Part shown: positions 17,721-28,128 of the stretch, piece by piece
Position numbering within the stretch: position 1 is the stretch's first letter
Layout of the letters: each line of letters opens with the position of its first letter
From: Bradyrhizobium sp. LLZ17
Lineage (GTDB): Bacteria > Pseudomonadota > Alphaproteobacteria > Rhizobiales > Xanthobacteraceae
Length of the DNA stretch: 64,000 bases
Direction: 5' to 3'
Assembly (NCBI RefSeq): GCF_041200145.1
Contig: NZ_CP165734.1
Location: 5,208,001 to 5,272,000, forward strand
Position numbers and translations under genes: made by a program
The notes under the pieces: generated by a model
Database searches by the model: none
What the model saw: the letters and a program-made list of their open reading frames with translations, nothing else
What the model was told of the DNA's origin: nothing

Positions 17721-19939
17721 TCAATGCCCGGCGGCGCGCTTGGCCGCAGCGTTGTTCAGCACGATGAGCGCATCGACCGCAACGCCGGTCCTGGGGTTGA
17801 TCAGGAACGGATTGACGTCGATCGAGGCGATCCGGTCGCCGGCATCCGCGATCAGGTTGGACAGGCCGACCAGCGCCTTCACCGCGGAGGGCTCGTGCAA
17901 CGCCGGCTTGCCGCGATAGCCGCGCAGCTTGACGCCGGCCTTGGTGCGGCCGATCAGCAGCCGCGCCTCGGTCTCGTCCAGCGGTGCGCCGGCAAGCGCC
18001 ACGTCCTTCATCAGCTCGATGTCGATGCCGCCGGTGCCGAACAGCACGACTGGCCCCATCTCGGCGTCGAGCGAGGCGCCGACCACCAGCTCGAGATCGG
18101 CCTTGACCTGCTGCGCGATCAGGATGCCATCGAGCTTCGGCTTGCCCTTCAGCTTCTTCACCCGCGCCGTGATGTCCGTAAACGCCTTTTTCACCTCGGC
18201 CGCACTGTTGAGGTTCAGCACCACGCCGCCGATGTCGGATTTGTGCAGGATCTCGGCGCTGACGACTTTTGCCACGACCGGATAGCCGATCTGCTTGGCG
18301 ATCTTCACCGCCTCCGCCGCCGTCTGCGCGATACCCTCCTTCGACACCGGGATGCCGTAAGCCTTCAGCAGCTTCTTCGAGGCGACTTCGTCGAGCGCGG
18401 CGCCGGTCGCCGATCTCAGCGCCTTCTCCAGCACGGCACGCGCGGCAGGCTTCGAGCTGGAGACGATATCAGGCACTTCCTTGCGCAGCCTGGCATAGTC
18501 GAGCAGCGATTTGATCGCAGTGACTGCGCGGTCCATGCCCTGCATGACGGCGAGGTGCGGCAAGGATTTGCGCAAACCCTTGGTGAACTCGGTGAAGCCG
18601 ATCGACATCGCGCTGATATAGATCACGGGCTTCGAAGCCCGGCTCGCCATCTCGTCGACGATGCGCAAATTGCGCTCGCGCAATTCATGGGGGCCTTTGG
18701 CAGCTCGGCATCGACGATCACGATGTCGATGTCGGGATCGTCGATCATCAGCTTGATCGATCTCATGTAGACGGAGGGATCGACCACCGCGGCAAAGCCG
18801 GCGTCGAGCGGGTTGCCGACGATCGAGCCCGGCCCGAGCATTTTTGCAAGTTCCGAGCTGACATGCGGGCTCAGCGGCGCGAAGTTCAGGCCCGCCGCAT
18901 AGAAGGCGTCGATCAGCATGCCGCGCTTGCCGCCGGACAACGTCACCGCGGCAAGCCGGTCGCCTTTGGGCACCGCGGCGTGAACGAAGCATTCCGTGGT
19001 CTCGATCAGCTCGTCCAGCCCGCCCACGCAGATCACGCCCTCGCGCGTCGCGATCGCATCGAACGTCTCGATCGAGCCGGCGAGCGCTCCAGTGTGCGCC
19101 ATCGCGGCGGCGCGGCCGCCCTCGGACGATCCGAGCTTGAGCGCGATCACCGGCTTGCTGGCGGCGCGCGCGGCCTTGCAGGCATCGCGGAATGCCTTGG
19201 TGTTGCGGACGCCTTCGAGATAGACCACGATCACCTTGATGCTCGGATCTTCTGCGAAATAGCGCATCAGGTCCGGCGTCTCGAGCCCGGCCTCGTTGCC
19301 GGTCGTGACCATGTAGCCGACACCGACGCCGCGATCTTCCAGCGCCTGGCGGATCGCCATGACGATGGCGCCGGACTGCCCGGCGATCGCCACCGGGCCC
19401 TGTTCCATGGTGACGATCCGGTCGTCGATGTTGGTGAAGAGCTTTTCACCGGCGCTCAAATTGCCGAGGCAGTTCGGACCGGTGACCGCGAGGCCCGTCT
19501 CGCGCACCGCGGCTTGCAATTCCGCGGCGAGCTTCTGGCTCTCCTCATCCTGCAATTCGCTGAAGCCGGAGGTGACAATGGTGGCGGATCGCGCGCCGGC
19601 GGCGGCGGCGTCGCGGATCACCTGCACGGCAAAGCGCGCCGGCACCAGCACCAGGACGTGATCCGGCTTCTCCGGGAGGCTCGCAAAGTCCTTGTAGCAG
19701 GGCACTCCCCAGATGGCGTCGCGCTTGGCGTTGACCGGATAGAGCCCGCCCTCGAAGCCGTATTTGACCAGATTGTTCCAGATGCGCTCGGCATAATTGC
19801 CCGGCTTGTCGGTCGCGCCCACCAGCACGATGTTGCGCGGATGCAGCATGGCATGGATGCCCCTGACGATGTCGCTGGCGTCCGGCCGCGGGGCCCATGA
19901 ACGGGGAGACGGAGAAACCGCGGGCGCTTGAGCTTCCAT
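17721..19939 (-). pseudogene. ADP-forming acyl-CoA synthetase, one frameshift
   Basis: The enzyme interconverts an acyl-CoA plus ADP/phosphate with the acid, CoA and ATP (acetate-CoA ligase, ADP-forming, fused alpha-beta). The first frame (from 19939) encodes the CoA-binding domain (VLVGATDKPGNYAERIW) and ligase domain with the likely phospho-His in AMAHTGALAGS. The second frame (to 17721) encodes the ATP-grasp domain (LLKAYGIPVSKEG, GYPVVAKVVSAEILHKSDIG). The frames join at a G5 run (18689-18693): adding one base gives ELPKAPHELRERNLR without a break and a 739-residue protein. Both halves are well conserved, so this is probably a consensus error or recent mutation. Actual substrate unknown. 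Confidence 0.85.
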
Positions 19940-20175
19940 GACGCATCCTCATCTTTTGTTATTGTTGCTGGCGGTGGTTCTGTTTTGTGCGATGTCTGCC
20001 GAGGGCATTTGCGAAGCGTAATGCCACGTGACGGAATGGCGGGGCGTCACGCGAGAACGCTAACATCGCCGGAGTTTTGGCGAAAGTGCGGACAATTCTT
20101 GTGGCGCGCTGACGAACATTCGGCAGCATCCTCGCGCCGGTGAAGGGTCCACCCATCCAACAGCGCGCGATGAGC

Positions 20176-20892
20176 TCACCAGGTCTCACGCGGCCGTGAC
20201 GGCGATGCGATGCCTGCGAGCAGCACGGCGAGAATGCCGGTGAGGAAAATGCCGTCGAACGTCCCGGCACCGCCGATCGAAGCGACGGGAGCGCCGAGGC
20301 TACCGATCTTGTCGAGATTGAGGAGGTCGGCTCCGATCAACGTTCCGATCGAGCCGCCGATATAGGCCAGTGGTGCTGCGTGTTCACGCGACAGCAGAAA
20401 AGCAAGGATCGCTGTCGCGACCACGGGCGCAAAGACGGGGACCGCGATTCCGACACCCGGCACGGGCGTTGCCGACATGTGCATGATGAGAGCGATGGCG
20501 ACGACCGCGATCGTCGCTTTCAGCCAGAGCTGATAGCGGAGCACCAGATAGGTCGACATCATCGTCGGAATGACGGCACCGCCGACATTGACCGCGAGCA
20601 CGGTGCCCGGCCATTGCGTCACCAAGGGCACCACGTACCGCATGCCGAAGAAATCGACGATCTCGCCGGAACGCACCACTTTTGACGGCAGCACCGTGAT
20701 CGGGATGTTGAAGTAGCTGCCGATCAACGAACCGAACAGCAGGAACAGCGCAACTCCTGGACCAACCCCGAGCCGCATATAGGCGTAGCGCAGGATGCGG
20801 AGCTGGACCAGGATGATCAGCCCGGCAAACAGCAGCACCAGGACGGAGAACAATCCGGGCGTGATCGGCAGGTACTGGGCCTGGCTGTGCAT
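20176..20892 (-). CDS. DUF1614 integral membrane protein
   Basis: The 238-residue protein has about seven hydrophobic helices and the DUF1614 features FGSLIGSYFNIPITVLPS and GGSIGTLIGADLLNL. Function is not known for the family. It is the third gene of a same-strand set after the sortase target and the sortase, 60 bp from the sortase stop. ATG 20892 is chosen; a GTG at 20931 would add 13 residues. Confidence 0.8.
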   Translation of the reverse strand: MHSQAQYLPITPGLFSVLVLLFAGLIILVQLRILRYAYMRLGVGPGVALFLLFGSLIGSYFNIPITVLPSKVVRSGEIVDFFGMRYVVPLVTQWPGTVLAVNVGGAVIPTMMSTYLVLRYQLWLKATIAVVAIALIMHMSATPVPGVGIAVPVFAPVVATAILAFLLSREHAAPLAYIGGSIGTLIGADLLNLDKIGSLGAPVASIGGAGTFDGIFLTGILAVLLAGIASPSRPRETW

Positions 20893-20952
20893 GGTCAAAC
20901 TCGGGCAGAGAATTCCACTGCAGCATCCCACGAGATACTGGCAATGACAAAC

Positions 20953-21522
20953 CTATCCGCCGGTTCCGATCAAGCTGGCATGAAGGACGTAGCGCTCCGG
21001 GCCGGGCGTGACGGCATCGAATGGCCAGCAGGTCGTGAGTACGAGTTCGTAATTCTGCGTCGCAGGATCAATGCCCGATGCGTCGAAACGGACGACGCTG
21101 GAGGCGTCCGCGCGATAGCGAAAGTGCTTGCCGTCGGCGCGCGTGATCTCGATCACGTCACCGATGGCAACATTGCGCAGGAAGCGAAAATGCGTATCGC
21201 GATGCGCCGCATAGACGGCAACACCGCGTTCGCCGGCATCAACCGTTTGGTCGATATGGCCGGGACCGAAGGCAAGCGCCTGGCCGCTCGTGCCGGTGAG
21301 CACGATGGCGCTGGCGCCGATCCGCTTCACCTCGATCCGTGCCACCGGCCAGGTATCGGCCCAGGACCATGGCTTCACCGGCTGACCGGTCGCGATGCTG
21401 CTGTCGAACGCGCGCTCCAGCAATATCTGTGCGAGCCAGGCCTTGGCATGGATGTAGGCGCCGTCGCCGAACAGGATGATACCGACGATGGCAAGAGCGA
21501 GAGGAGAGATGGGGCGGGGCAT
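20953..21522 (-). CDS. Class-GN-like sortase
   Basis: The 189-residue membrane-anchored transpeptidase has an N-terminal helix (residues 8-24). The sortase fold carries His107 (YAAHRDTHF), Cys165 (LTTCWPFDA) and Arg177 (GPERYVL). These are the catalytic triad that cleaves LPxTG-like signals. In Gram-negative bacteria such sortases are usually encoded next to a single VIT/VWA target protein, which is the gene just upstream here. Attachment would occur in the periplasm or at the outer surface; the acceptor is unknown. Confidence 0.9.
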   Translation of the reverse strand: MPRPISPLALAIVGIILFGDGAYIHAKAWLAQILLERAFDSSIATGQPVKPWSWADTWPVARIEVKRIGASAIVLTGTSGQALAFGPGHIDQTVDAGERGVAVYAAHRDTHFRFLRNVAIGDVIEITRADGKHFRYRADASSVVRFDASGIDPATQNYELVLTTCWPFDAVTPGPERYVLHASLIGTGG

Positions 21523-21535
21523 TGTGTTCAGTTCC

Positions 21536-21622
21536 CGTCATTGCGAGGAGCAAAGCGACGAAGCAATCCAGGCTGTCTCCGCGGATGGATTTCTGGATTG
21601 CTTCGCTTCGCTCGCGATGACG
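21536..21622. repeat. Intergenic palindromic repeat, family A
   Basis: The arms CGTCATTGCGAGGAGCAAAG (from 21536) and TGGATTGCTTCGCTTCGCTC (from 21594, ending 21622) are imperfect complements. It lies between sortase and target genes, directly upstream of the sortase start, so it would be in the sortase 5' leader. Confidence 0.85.
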
Positions 21623-21645
21623 AATTCGATTGAGATGGCGTGTTG

Positions 21646-21693
21646 AAAAAAGCGCGCGCGGCTGTTGAGACGGGGACGGGCAGCCGCGCGCGC
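21646..21693 (-). terminator. Intrinsic terminator after the sortase target gene
   Basis: On the minus strand a perfect 13-bp GC stem (21693-21681 with 21664-21652, GCGCGCGCGGCTG/CAGCCGCGCGCGC) is followed directly by six U (21651-21646). It lies 28 bp past the target stop codon. A second 8-bp hairpin (21697-21704 with 21713-21720) abuts the stop. The sortase should therefore be transcribed at a lower level than its target, or from its own promoter. Confidence 0.85.
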
Positions 21694-21720
21694 AAGGAGA
21701 GGAGTTCGGGGGCTCCTCTC

Positions 21721-23993
21721 TCAAGCGGCGTCAGTGAGCAAGGGCTGACGCCGGTTGAATACGAACAGGATCAGGGCGAGCACGATCAGGATCAGGCCTG
21801 CGATCATCTTCAGCTCGGCCGAGGTCGCAGTCTTGGGCAGCCGGATTGCATCGGGCGCGACGGGTGCCGCCCGCCTGGCCGAGGCTTGGCCCGCATCGGC
21901 GCGTCGCTCGCGCAGCTCTGACGGTGCCTGCTGCGGCCGCTCGCCAAAGATCTTTGCGAAATCCCAGCCGGCTGGCAGGTTGATCGGCATCTCGCTGAGC
22001 TTGAGCGGCTCGCCTTCGGGGCGGCGCGGCGTCTTGTCGACGGCAACCAGGCTGGTCAGCCGCGTGACGATCTGGTGATCGAGTGCCAGCGCCAGGATGG
22101 CCTTGTCGGCATCTTCCGGCGTCATCTCGCGCAGCGTGCGCGCCACTTCCGCATCGGCGATCTTGCGCCTGGCCCACAGCTTTGACAGGCCCTTGCCTTC
22201 GGCGGCATTTTGCAGCGGCAGCGTCACCGACCACGGACGGTCGCCGACCCGTCCCTTGATTTCCAGCGAACCTGCGAGCTTGTCGAGCTTCGCCGCCAGC
22301 ACCAACGGCTCGTCGCGATAGACATCGGGAATGATCGCCGGCGTGACGTCGGCCTTGACGTCGGCGTTGGCCTCGGAGAATTTTACGGTGAGGCCGGTCA
22401 CGGCGGGATTCTCCAGCTTGGCGAACAGACCGCGCATGCGCTCCTCGACCTGCTCGACCGAGCCGATATGGGTGAAGGCGCCGCGACCAAGCTCGGCAGC
22501 GCGTGTCATCAGATAGGTGTTGGGCGCGGACCCGATGCCGACCATGAAGACGCGCGAGCGGCCGCGCATCGCCGTGATGGTTTCGAACAATTGCTGCTCA
22601 TTGCCGATCGCGCCGTCGGTCAGGAACACGACCTGGCGGACCATCCTGGTCTCGCCCAGACTGTCGGTCAGCGCCGCGCGCATGGCCGGTACCATCTCCG
22701 TGCCGCCGCGTGCCTGCAGCGCGCCGACGAACGCGGTCGCCTGGCCGACATGCGCGGCGTCGGCCGGCACCGAGGCCGGAAACAGCACGTCCATGGTGTC
22801 GTCGAAACGAATGACGTTGAAGTGGTCGGTCGGCTGAAGCCGGCCGAGTGCGTAGAGCAGGCTCGCTTTGGCCTGGACGATCGAGGTGCCGCCCATCGAG
22901 CCCGAATTGTCGATCACGAACACGACCTCCCGCGGCAGCGGCTTTCGAGTGGTCTGCTCAGCGGTTGGAGGCGTGACGAAAGCGAGCAAATAGTCGGCAT
23001 CGCCGACATGCTCGCGGAACAGGCCGACCGACGGCGCCTTCTCTGCCGCCGGCTTCCAGGTCAGCTCGAAATCGCGATCGGCGGGCACGGCGCCGTCGGC
23101 GAGTGTGACGACGCGCGTGGCCTGTCGGGGCTCTCGATCTTGACGTTGTGGTGGTGGCTCTTCACCTCGCCGAGCGCAAAGCCGGCCTTCAGGCGCACCG
23201 TGATGCTGGTCGGATTAACTGGCGCGTTCTTTGCGGGATCGAGCACGGGTGGCGAGATGCGGTCGCGGTCCGGCACCGGGTCTGACGTGCTCGCGCCCCA
23301 GCCGGAGCCGTCGTTGCGGAAGTCGACGCTCTGCACGATCGGCGCCGGATTATAGCGCGGTCCGACCACCAGCGGCACCCGCAGGGAATATTCACTTCCG
23401 GATTGATGCACCGGCTCCTGATATTCGATCTGAACCAGCACGGTTTCGCCGGGGCCGATATTGGCGACCGAGTTGGTGAAGATGTTAGGCCGCTCCTGCT
23501 CGGTCAGCGCGGCGGTCTGTCCGGCGCGGCGCGCCTGCTCGTAGATGATTCGCGCCTGCTGACGCTCCTTGATGTCGCCAACGATGACGCGGTCGCCGAT
23601 CACCATCTTCAGCGTGTCGACCGCACCGTCGGCGGCAAGCGGATAGACATAGGTCGCCTCGACCCAGTCCTGGGTCGGGTTGCGGAAGACCTGCGTGATG
23701 CGGGCGCGCAACGTCGGGCCGGATACCGTGATATCGACGTCGATGCCGAGGCGGATGGCTTCCGTCGTGGCGCCGTCCTCTTTCAGGAGGAGGGTGCCGG
23801 AGCGGGCATCGCCGGGCTGAAGCAAGCTCGCCTGCTCCGTCGTCGCCGACCAGCCCGGCTCGAAGCTGACCAGCAGGGCCACGAAGCTGACCAGAAGCAC
23901 GGCAACGCCCTGCACCAGAAGAAACAATCCGAGCCTGATCAGCTTGCCCAGGAGGGGGTGCTCGCTGCTGTCGACCGCGTCGTAATTGTCCAT
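21721..23993 (-). pseudogene. Sortase target protein with VIT and VWA domains, one frameshift
   Basis: Repairing one missing base gives a 757-residue protein: an N-terminal membrane segment (residues 16-45), a VIT domain (about 65-200, with GDIKERQQARIIYEQA), a von Willebrand A domain with MIDAS motif DNSGSMGG, and a C-terminal sorting signal. That signal has LPKTA, a hydrophobic helix and an Arg-Arg tail (FNRRQP). This is the architecture of the marine proteobacterial sortase target family. The first frame ends its homology near SHHHNVKIESPDR and the second resumes with VVTLADGAVPADRD; the break is near 23117-23130. Probably intact in vivo. Confidence 0.85.
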
Positions 23994-24179
23994 TTGTCCT
24001 GCTCCCGAAGGGTGTTGACGGCGCCGAGCATCCGCCGGGAGGGCTGGATTGCGCGAGCAGAATGATCGGCAATGTTCCGCCGCGGCCGGCCGCGGGCCCG
24101 CCCCGCTCCGGCCGTCCGGTGCGGTTTTGTGCTGACTTGTCCGTCCTGCTAGAGTGTTGCTCGTGGAGCAGGGTTAACG

Positions 24180-24950
24180 ATGCAGACGCAGGACAAACTC
24201 TCCGACAGGCAGCTTTCGGACGAGCAAAGCCGCGAGGTCGCCGAGACAATTCGCGAGGAGATCGCCAGGCGCCGGATCTCGCGACAGGCGCTGGCCGAGC
24301 AGGCCAAGCTCAGCCTGTCGACGCTGGAGAAGGCGCTCGGCGGTCGCCGGCCGTTCACGTTGGCGACCACGGTCCGGCTGGAGCAGGCGCTGGGCGTCTC
24401 GTTACGCAAAAGCGCGGTCGTGGTGGCGTCTCCGGCCGGCAACGATGTCGCGCCCGACAGCCTCGGCTCCTATTCGCATCGCGCGGTGACCTGGCTCGAA
24501 GACGTCTACATCACGCTGCGGCCGTCGTTCGGCGACAAGGATGCGATCTTCGCCTATCGCACCGAGATCGTCTGGGAGCCAAAGGTGTCGTCGCTGGTCT
24601 TCCGCGAGGGCGAGCGGACCGATACGGCCTATGAGCACACCGGCGAAGTTGCGGTCCCGCACCAGTCCGGCTTCATCTACCTCGTCATCAACAAGCACGG
24701 CCAGCACCGTGTGATCACGGTGTCGCGGCCGACGGTGGCCGGCGAGATGTATGGTATCATCTCGACGCTGCGCGCCGGCTCCGGCTCGCAGCTGACGCCG
24801 ATCGCAGCGCCGATCGCCTATGTGCCGGCTGCAAACATCGGCGATCCAGCTGTGGGCCGTATCGCCTCCGACCATGCGAACTACAAGCTGTATCGAGATC
24901 ACCTGCGGCGGACGATCGACGAATCCTTTGCGCTGTTCTTGCCCGCCTAG
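24180..24950 (+). CDS. XRE-family transcriptional regulator
   Basis: The 256-residue protein has an N-terminal helix-turn-helix (RRRISRQALAEQAKLSLSTL, about residues 34-53, then ALGGRRPFTLATTVRLEQAL). The C-terminal domain of about 150 residues, beginning near SHRAVTWLEDVYITLRPSF, has no function known to me. It may bind a ligand. It is divergent from the sortase target gene, with 186 bp between the starts, and might regulate it. The Shine-Dalgarno GGAG lies before ATG 24180. Confidence 0.82.
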   Translation: MQTQDKLSDRQLSDEQSREVAETIREEIARRRISRQALAEQAKLSLSTLEKALGGRRPFTLATTVRLEQALGVSLRKSAVVVASPAGNDVAPDSLGSYSHRAVTWLEDVYITLRPSFGDKDAIFAYRTEIVWEPKVSSLVFREGERTDTAYEHTGEVAVPHQSGFIYLVINKHGQHRVITVSRPTVAGEMYGIISTLRAGSGSQLTPIAAPIAYVPAANIGDPAVGRIASDHANYKLYRDHLRRTIDESFALFLPA

Positions 24951-25026
24951 ACTGGCGCCCGAATTGCCGCCCCGCGCGAGCATGCCCGTGACAGAAGAAC
25001 AAGCGCCCGAAAGAACGGCGCTTTGG

Positions 25027-26577
25027 TCAGGCGCTGATGACTTTCTTGTCGGCTTCCGAGGTCACCGAAAATTCCTTGCGCAAGGTCGGCTTGTGGATCT
25101 TGCCGGTGGCGTTGCGCGGCAGCGCATCGACGAAACGAACCTGGCGCGGGCATTTGAAGCGTGCGAGATTGGCCGCGCAGTGTGCGAACACGTCGGCCTC
25201 GGTCAGCCTTTGCCCGGGCTTGAGCGCGACGATGGCAAGGCCAACCTCGCCCCATTGCGGATCGCCGATGCCGATCACGGCGGCCTCCGCGATTGCGGCG
25301 ATCTGATGCAGCACGTTTTCGACCTCGGCGGGATAGACGTTCTCGCCGCCGGAGATGTACATGTCCTTCCAGCGGTCCACGATGTAGTAAAAGCCTTCTT
25401 CGTCGACGCGCGTGGCATCGCCCGTGTGCAGCCAGCCATCCGTAAAGGAAGTTTTGTTCGCCTCCGGCCTGTTCCAGTAGCCGGGCGTGATGTTCGGCCC
25501 CTTGACCCAGAGCTCGCCAAGTTCGCCGATCTCGGCGTCGCTGCCGTCGGGCCGCACGATGCGCACCTCGGTGTGCAGCACCGGCTTGCCCGCCGAGCCT
25601 GCCTTGCGTGCCGCATCCTCGCGGTCGAGCACCAGCACGGCCGGCGAAGTCTCGGTCATGCCGTAGCCTTGCTGGAGCGCAACGCCACGGGCTTCCCAGA
25701 CCTTCAGCAGCGGCACCGGCATGGGCGCGCCGCCAACGCCGCCGACGATCAGCCGGCCGAGATCGGTCGTCGCGAACGCCGGATGCTGCGCCATGAACTG
25801 GTAGATCGCGGGCACGCCGAAGAACACGTTGATGCCCTGCGCGGGATCGTCGATCAGGCCGAGCGCCGTGCCGGGATCGAACGCGCGCATGATCATCACG
25901 GTGCCGCCGGCATGCAGCACCGGATTGGTGTAGCAATTCAGCCCGCCGGTGTGGAACAGCGGCAGCACGGTGAGCAGCACCGAAGACGGCCCGATGCAGG
26001 CGGGGCCGCCGAGATTGACGCAATTCCAGAAGGTCATGCCGTGGGTGATGGTGGCGCCCTTCGGATGTCCCGTGGTGCCCGACGTGTACATGATGGTCGA
26101 AACGTCATCGAGCGTGACCTCTTCGATGCGGTCGAGCGGCTTTGCAGCGGCGATGCCGGCCTCGTACGCGCCGCCGGGGCCGAGTAGCAGGCTGGCGGCA
26201 ACGCCGCAGAGCTTGGCCACAGTCAGTGCGGTCTCGGCCAGATCAGTGTCGTGGATCATCGCCTTCGGCGCGCAATCGGCGGTGATGAACTGGAGTTCGG
26301 GAACGGTGAGGCGGGTGTTCAGCGGCACGAAGACAGCCCCGAGCCGGCCGCAGGCGAACTGTACCTCGAGCGTATCGGTCGTGTTCAGCGCCAGGACGGC
26401 GACACGGTCGCCGCGCGAGACCTTCAGCGTGTCGCGCAGGAAGGAGGCGAGATGCGAGACACGTGCGTCGAGCTGCGAATAGGTGAAGCGGCGATCGCTT
26501 GCGAGATCGATAACCGCGACCTTGTTTGGCGTGCGGCGGCCGTGATGAACGATCCAGTCGTAGTAACGAACGGCCAA
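25027..26577 (-). CDS. Acyl-CoA synthetase (AMP-forming)
   Basis: The predicted 516-residue class I adenylate-forming ligase activates a fatty or aromatic acid to its CoA thioester. P-loop motif YTSGTTGHPKGATIT, GYGMTETSPAV and the hinge region YIVDRWKDMYISGGENVYP are present. The C-terminal lysine block is ATGKIHKPTLRKEF. The start is proposed at TTG 26577, preceded by AGGGAGGGA; upstream in-frame ATGs at 26631 and 26850 add non-family sequence. It is divergent from an acyl-CoA dehydrogenase, with a 266-bp shared upstream region in which I see no clear promoter box. Confidence 0.9.
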   Translation of the reverse strand: MAVRYYDWIVHHGRRTPNKVAVIDLASDRRFTYSQLDARVSHLASFLRDTLKVSRGDRVAVLALNTTDTLEVQFACGRLGAVFVPLNTRLTVPELQFITADCAPKAMIHDTDLAETALTVAKLCGVAASLLLGPGGAYEAGIAAAKPLDRIEEVTLDDVSTIMYTSGTTGHPKGATITHGMTFWNCVNLGGPACIGPSSVLLTVLPLFHTGGLNCYTNPVLHAGGTVMIMRAFDPGTALGLIDDPAQGINVFFGVPAIYQFMAQHPAFATTDLGRLIVGGVGGAPMPVPLLKVWEARGVALQQGYGMTETSPAVLVLDREDAARKAGSAGKPVLHTEVRIVRPDGSDAEIGELGELWVKGPNITPGYWNRPEANKTSFTDGWLHTGDATRVDEEGFYYIVDRWKDMYISGGENVYPAEVENVLHQIAAIAEAAVIGIGDPQWGEVGLAIVALKPGQRLTEADVFAHCAANLARFKCPRQVRFVDALPRNATGKIHKPTLRKEFSVTSEADKKVISA

Positions 26578-26843
26578 AATTCCCTCCCTTGGCGGTCTGG
26601 CGCCACCTGCGTTCTTATTGCCGTGCACCATGCCCGGCGTGGCCCTGAGAGGCCAGCCGGAGTTTTGTGTGCCGCGTCTTGATTTGGAGTTGGCCTGCGA
26701 GGGACGAAAATCGTCTTGCGTTGAGTTGCTAGCCCATCGCCCGTGCGAAACGGCATCCCGGATCAGCCACTCCGCGCAAGTGAGCCGCCGACGTTCCGGT
26801 GATGGTGAACGCAAGGAATCGCCGTCAGCGAGGCGAAAGCGCA

Positions 26844-27980
26844 ATGACAAGCCCGTACTATACCGCCGAGCACGACGCCTTCCGCGACGTGATGCGCCGT
26901 TTCGTCGAGAAGGAGATCGAGCCGTTCGCCCATGAATGGGACGAAGCCGGCGAATTCCCGCGCACGCTCTATCGCAAGGCCGCCGGGATTGGACTACTGG
27001 GGCTCGGATTTCCCGAGGAATATGGCGGGATCGGCGCCGATCAGTTCATGAAGATCGTGGCGAGCCAGGAGCTGGCACGTGCGGGTGCCGGCGGCGTCAG
27101 CGCCAGCCTAATGAGCCACACCATCGGCGCGCCGCCGATCGCGCGCGCCGCGCGTCCCGAGGTCAAGGCGCGGGTGCTGCCGCAAGTGCTATCAGGCGAG
27201 AAGATCTCCGCGCTTGCGATCACCGAGCCGGGCGGCGGCTCCGACGTTGCGAACCTCCGCACCAAGGCGCGGCGCGACGGGGACCACTACGTCGTGAGCG
27301 GCGAGAAGACGTTCATCACCTCCGGGATGCGCGCCGATTATCTGACCGTTGCCGTGCGCACCGGCGGCGAGGGCGCAGGCGGCGTCAGCCTGCTCCTGAT
27401 CGAGGGCGACACGTCCGGCCTGTCGCGCACCAAGCTGAAGAAGATGGGCTGGTGGGCGTCCGATACCGCGACCTTGCATTTCGACGACTGCCGCGTGCCG
27501 GCCGAGAACCTGATCGGCGAGGAGGGCCACGGCTTCAAGATCATCATGCACAACTTCAACAGCGAGCGCATCGGCATGGCGGCGAGCTGCACCGCCTTCG
27601 CCCGCGTCTGCCTCGACGAGGCGATTGCCTACGCCAAGGAGCGCAAGACGTTCGGCAAGCCGCTCGCGCAGCACCAGGTGATCCGGCACAAGATCGTCGA
27701 CATGGCGCAGAAGGTCGCTGCAAGCCAGGCGATGCTGGAGCTGCTGGCCTGGCGGCTGGAGCAGGGCGACAGCCCGGTCGCCGACATCTGCATGATGAAG
27801 AACCAGGCGACGCAGACCATGGCGTTCTGCGCCTCGGAAGCCGTGCAGATTTTCGGCGGCGCCGGCTTCATGCGCGGCATCAAGGCCGAGCGCATCTACC
27901 GCGAAGTCAAGGTCAACGCCATCGGCGGCGGCACCGAGGAGATCATGAAGGATCTGGCGAGCAGGCAGATGGGGTTGTGA
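26844..27980 (+). CDS. Acyl-CoA dehydrogenase
   Basis: The 378-residue flavoprotein catalyses alpha,beta-dehydrogenation of an acyl-CoA in beta-oxidation-like pathways. Signatures are ALAITEPGGGSDVANLRT, GEKTFITSGMRADY and, near the C-terminus, QIFGGAGFMRGIKAERIYR. The position of the medium-chain catalytic Glu reads AIGGGTEE (Gly). The base may instead be the Glu in the helix-G region (NSERIGMAA block), as in isovaleryl/long-chain types. ATG 26844 follows GCGAGGCG. Faces the CoA ligase gene, suggesting a common pathway. Confidence 0.92.
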   Translation: MTSPYYTAEHDAFRDVMRRFVEKEIEPFAHEWDEAGEFPRTLYRKAAGIGLLGLGFPEEYGGIGADQFMKIVASQELARAGAGGVSASLMSHTIGAPPIARAARPEVKARVLPQVLSGEKISALAITEPGGGSDVANLRTKARRDGDHYVVSGEKTFITSGMRADYLTVAVRTGGEGAGGVSLLLIEGDTSGLSRTKLKKMGWWASDTATLHFDDCRVPAENLIGEEGHGFKIIMHNFNSERIGMAASCTAFARVCLDEAIAYAKERKTFGKPLAQHQVIRHKIVDMAQKVAASQAMLELLAWRLEQGDSPVADICMMKNQATQTMAFCASEAVQIFGGAGFMRGIKAERIYREVKVNAIGGGTEEIMKDLASRQMGL

Positions 27981-27985
27981 ACTTC

Positions 27986-28117
27986 CGTCATTCCGGGGCG
28001 CGCAGCGAAGCGGAGCGAGCTATGGTGCGCAATTGCGCACCTGAGAATCCATCGGGCCTCATGTACCGCAGAGAAATGAATTCCGGGCTCATCGCTTCGC
28101 GATGCCCCGGAATGACG
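27986..28117. repeat. Intergenic palindromic repeat, family D
   Basis: The outer arms CGTCATTCCGGGGCGCGCAG (from 27986) and CGATGCCCCGGAATGACG (ending 28117) are imperfect complements. The middle holds a short palindrome (GGTGCGCAATTGCGCACC, around 28025). It lies between the intact dehydrogenase and the relic described next. Gap 27981-28314 holds only this repeat and the relic. Confidence 0.8.
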
Positions 28118-28128
28118 ATGGAGAGACA

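Noticed and set aside
18680..18700. Programmed frameshift in the ADP-forming synthetase
   Set aside because: There is only a G5 run, no slippery heptamer with a downstream stimulator, and other genes in the window have similar single-base breaks in unrelated contexts.
26578..26850. N-terminal extension of the CoA ligase from ATG 26850
   Set aside because: The extra 91 residues have no family resemblance, and a strong Shine-Dalgarno stands directly before TTG 26577.
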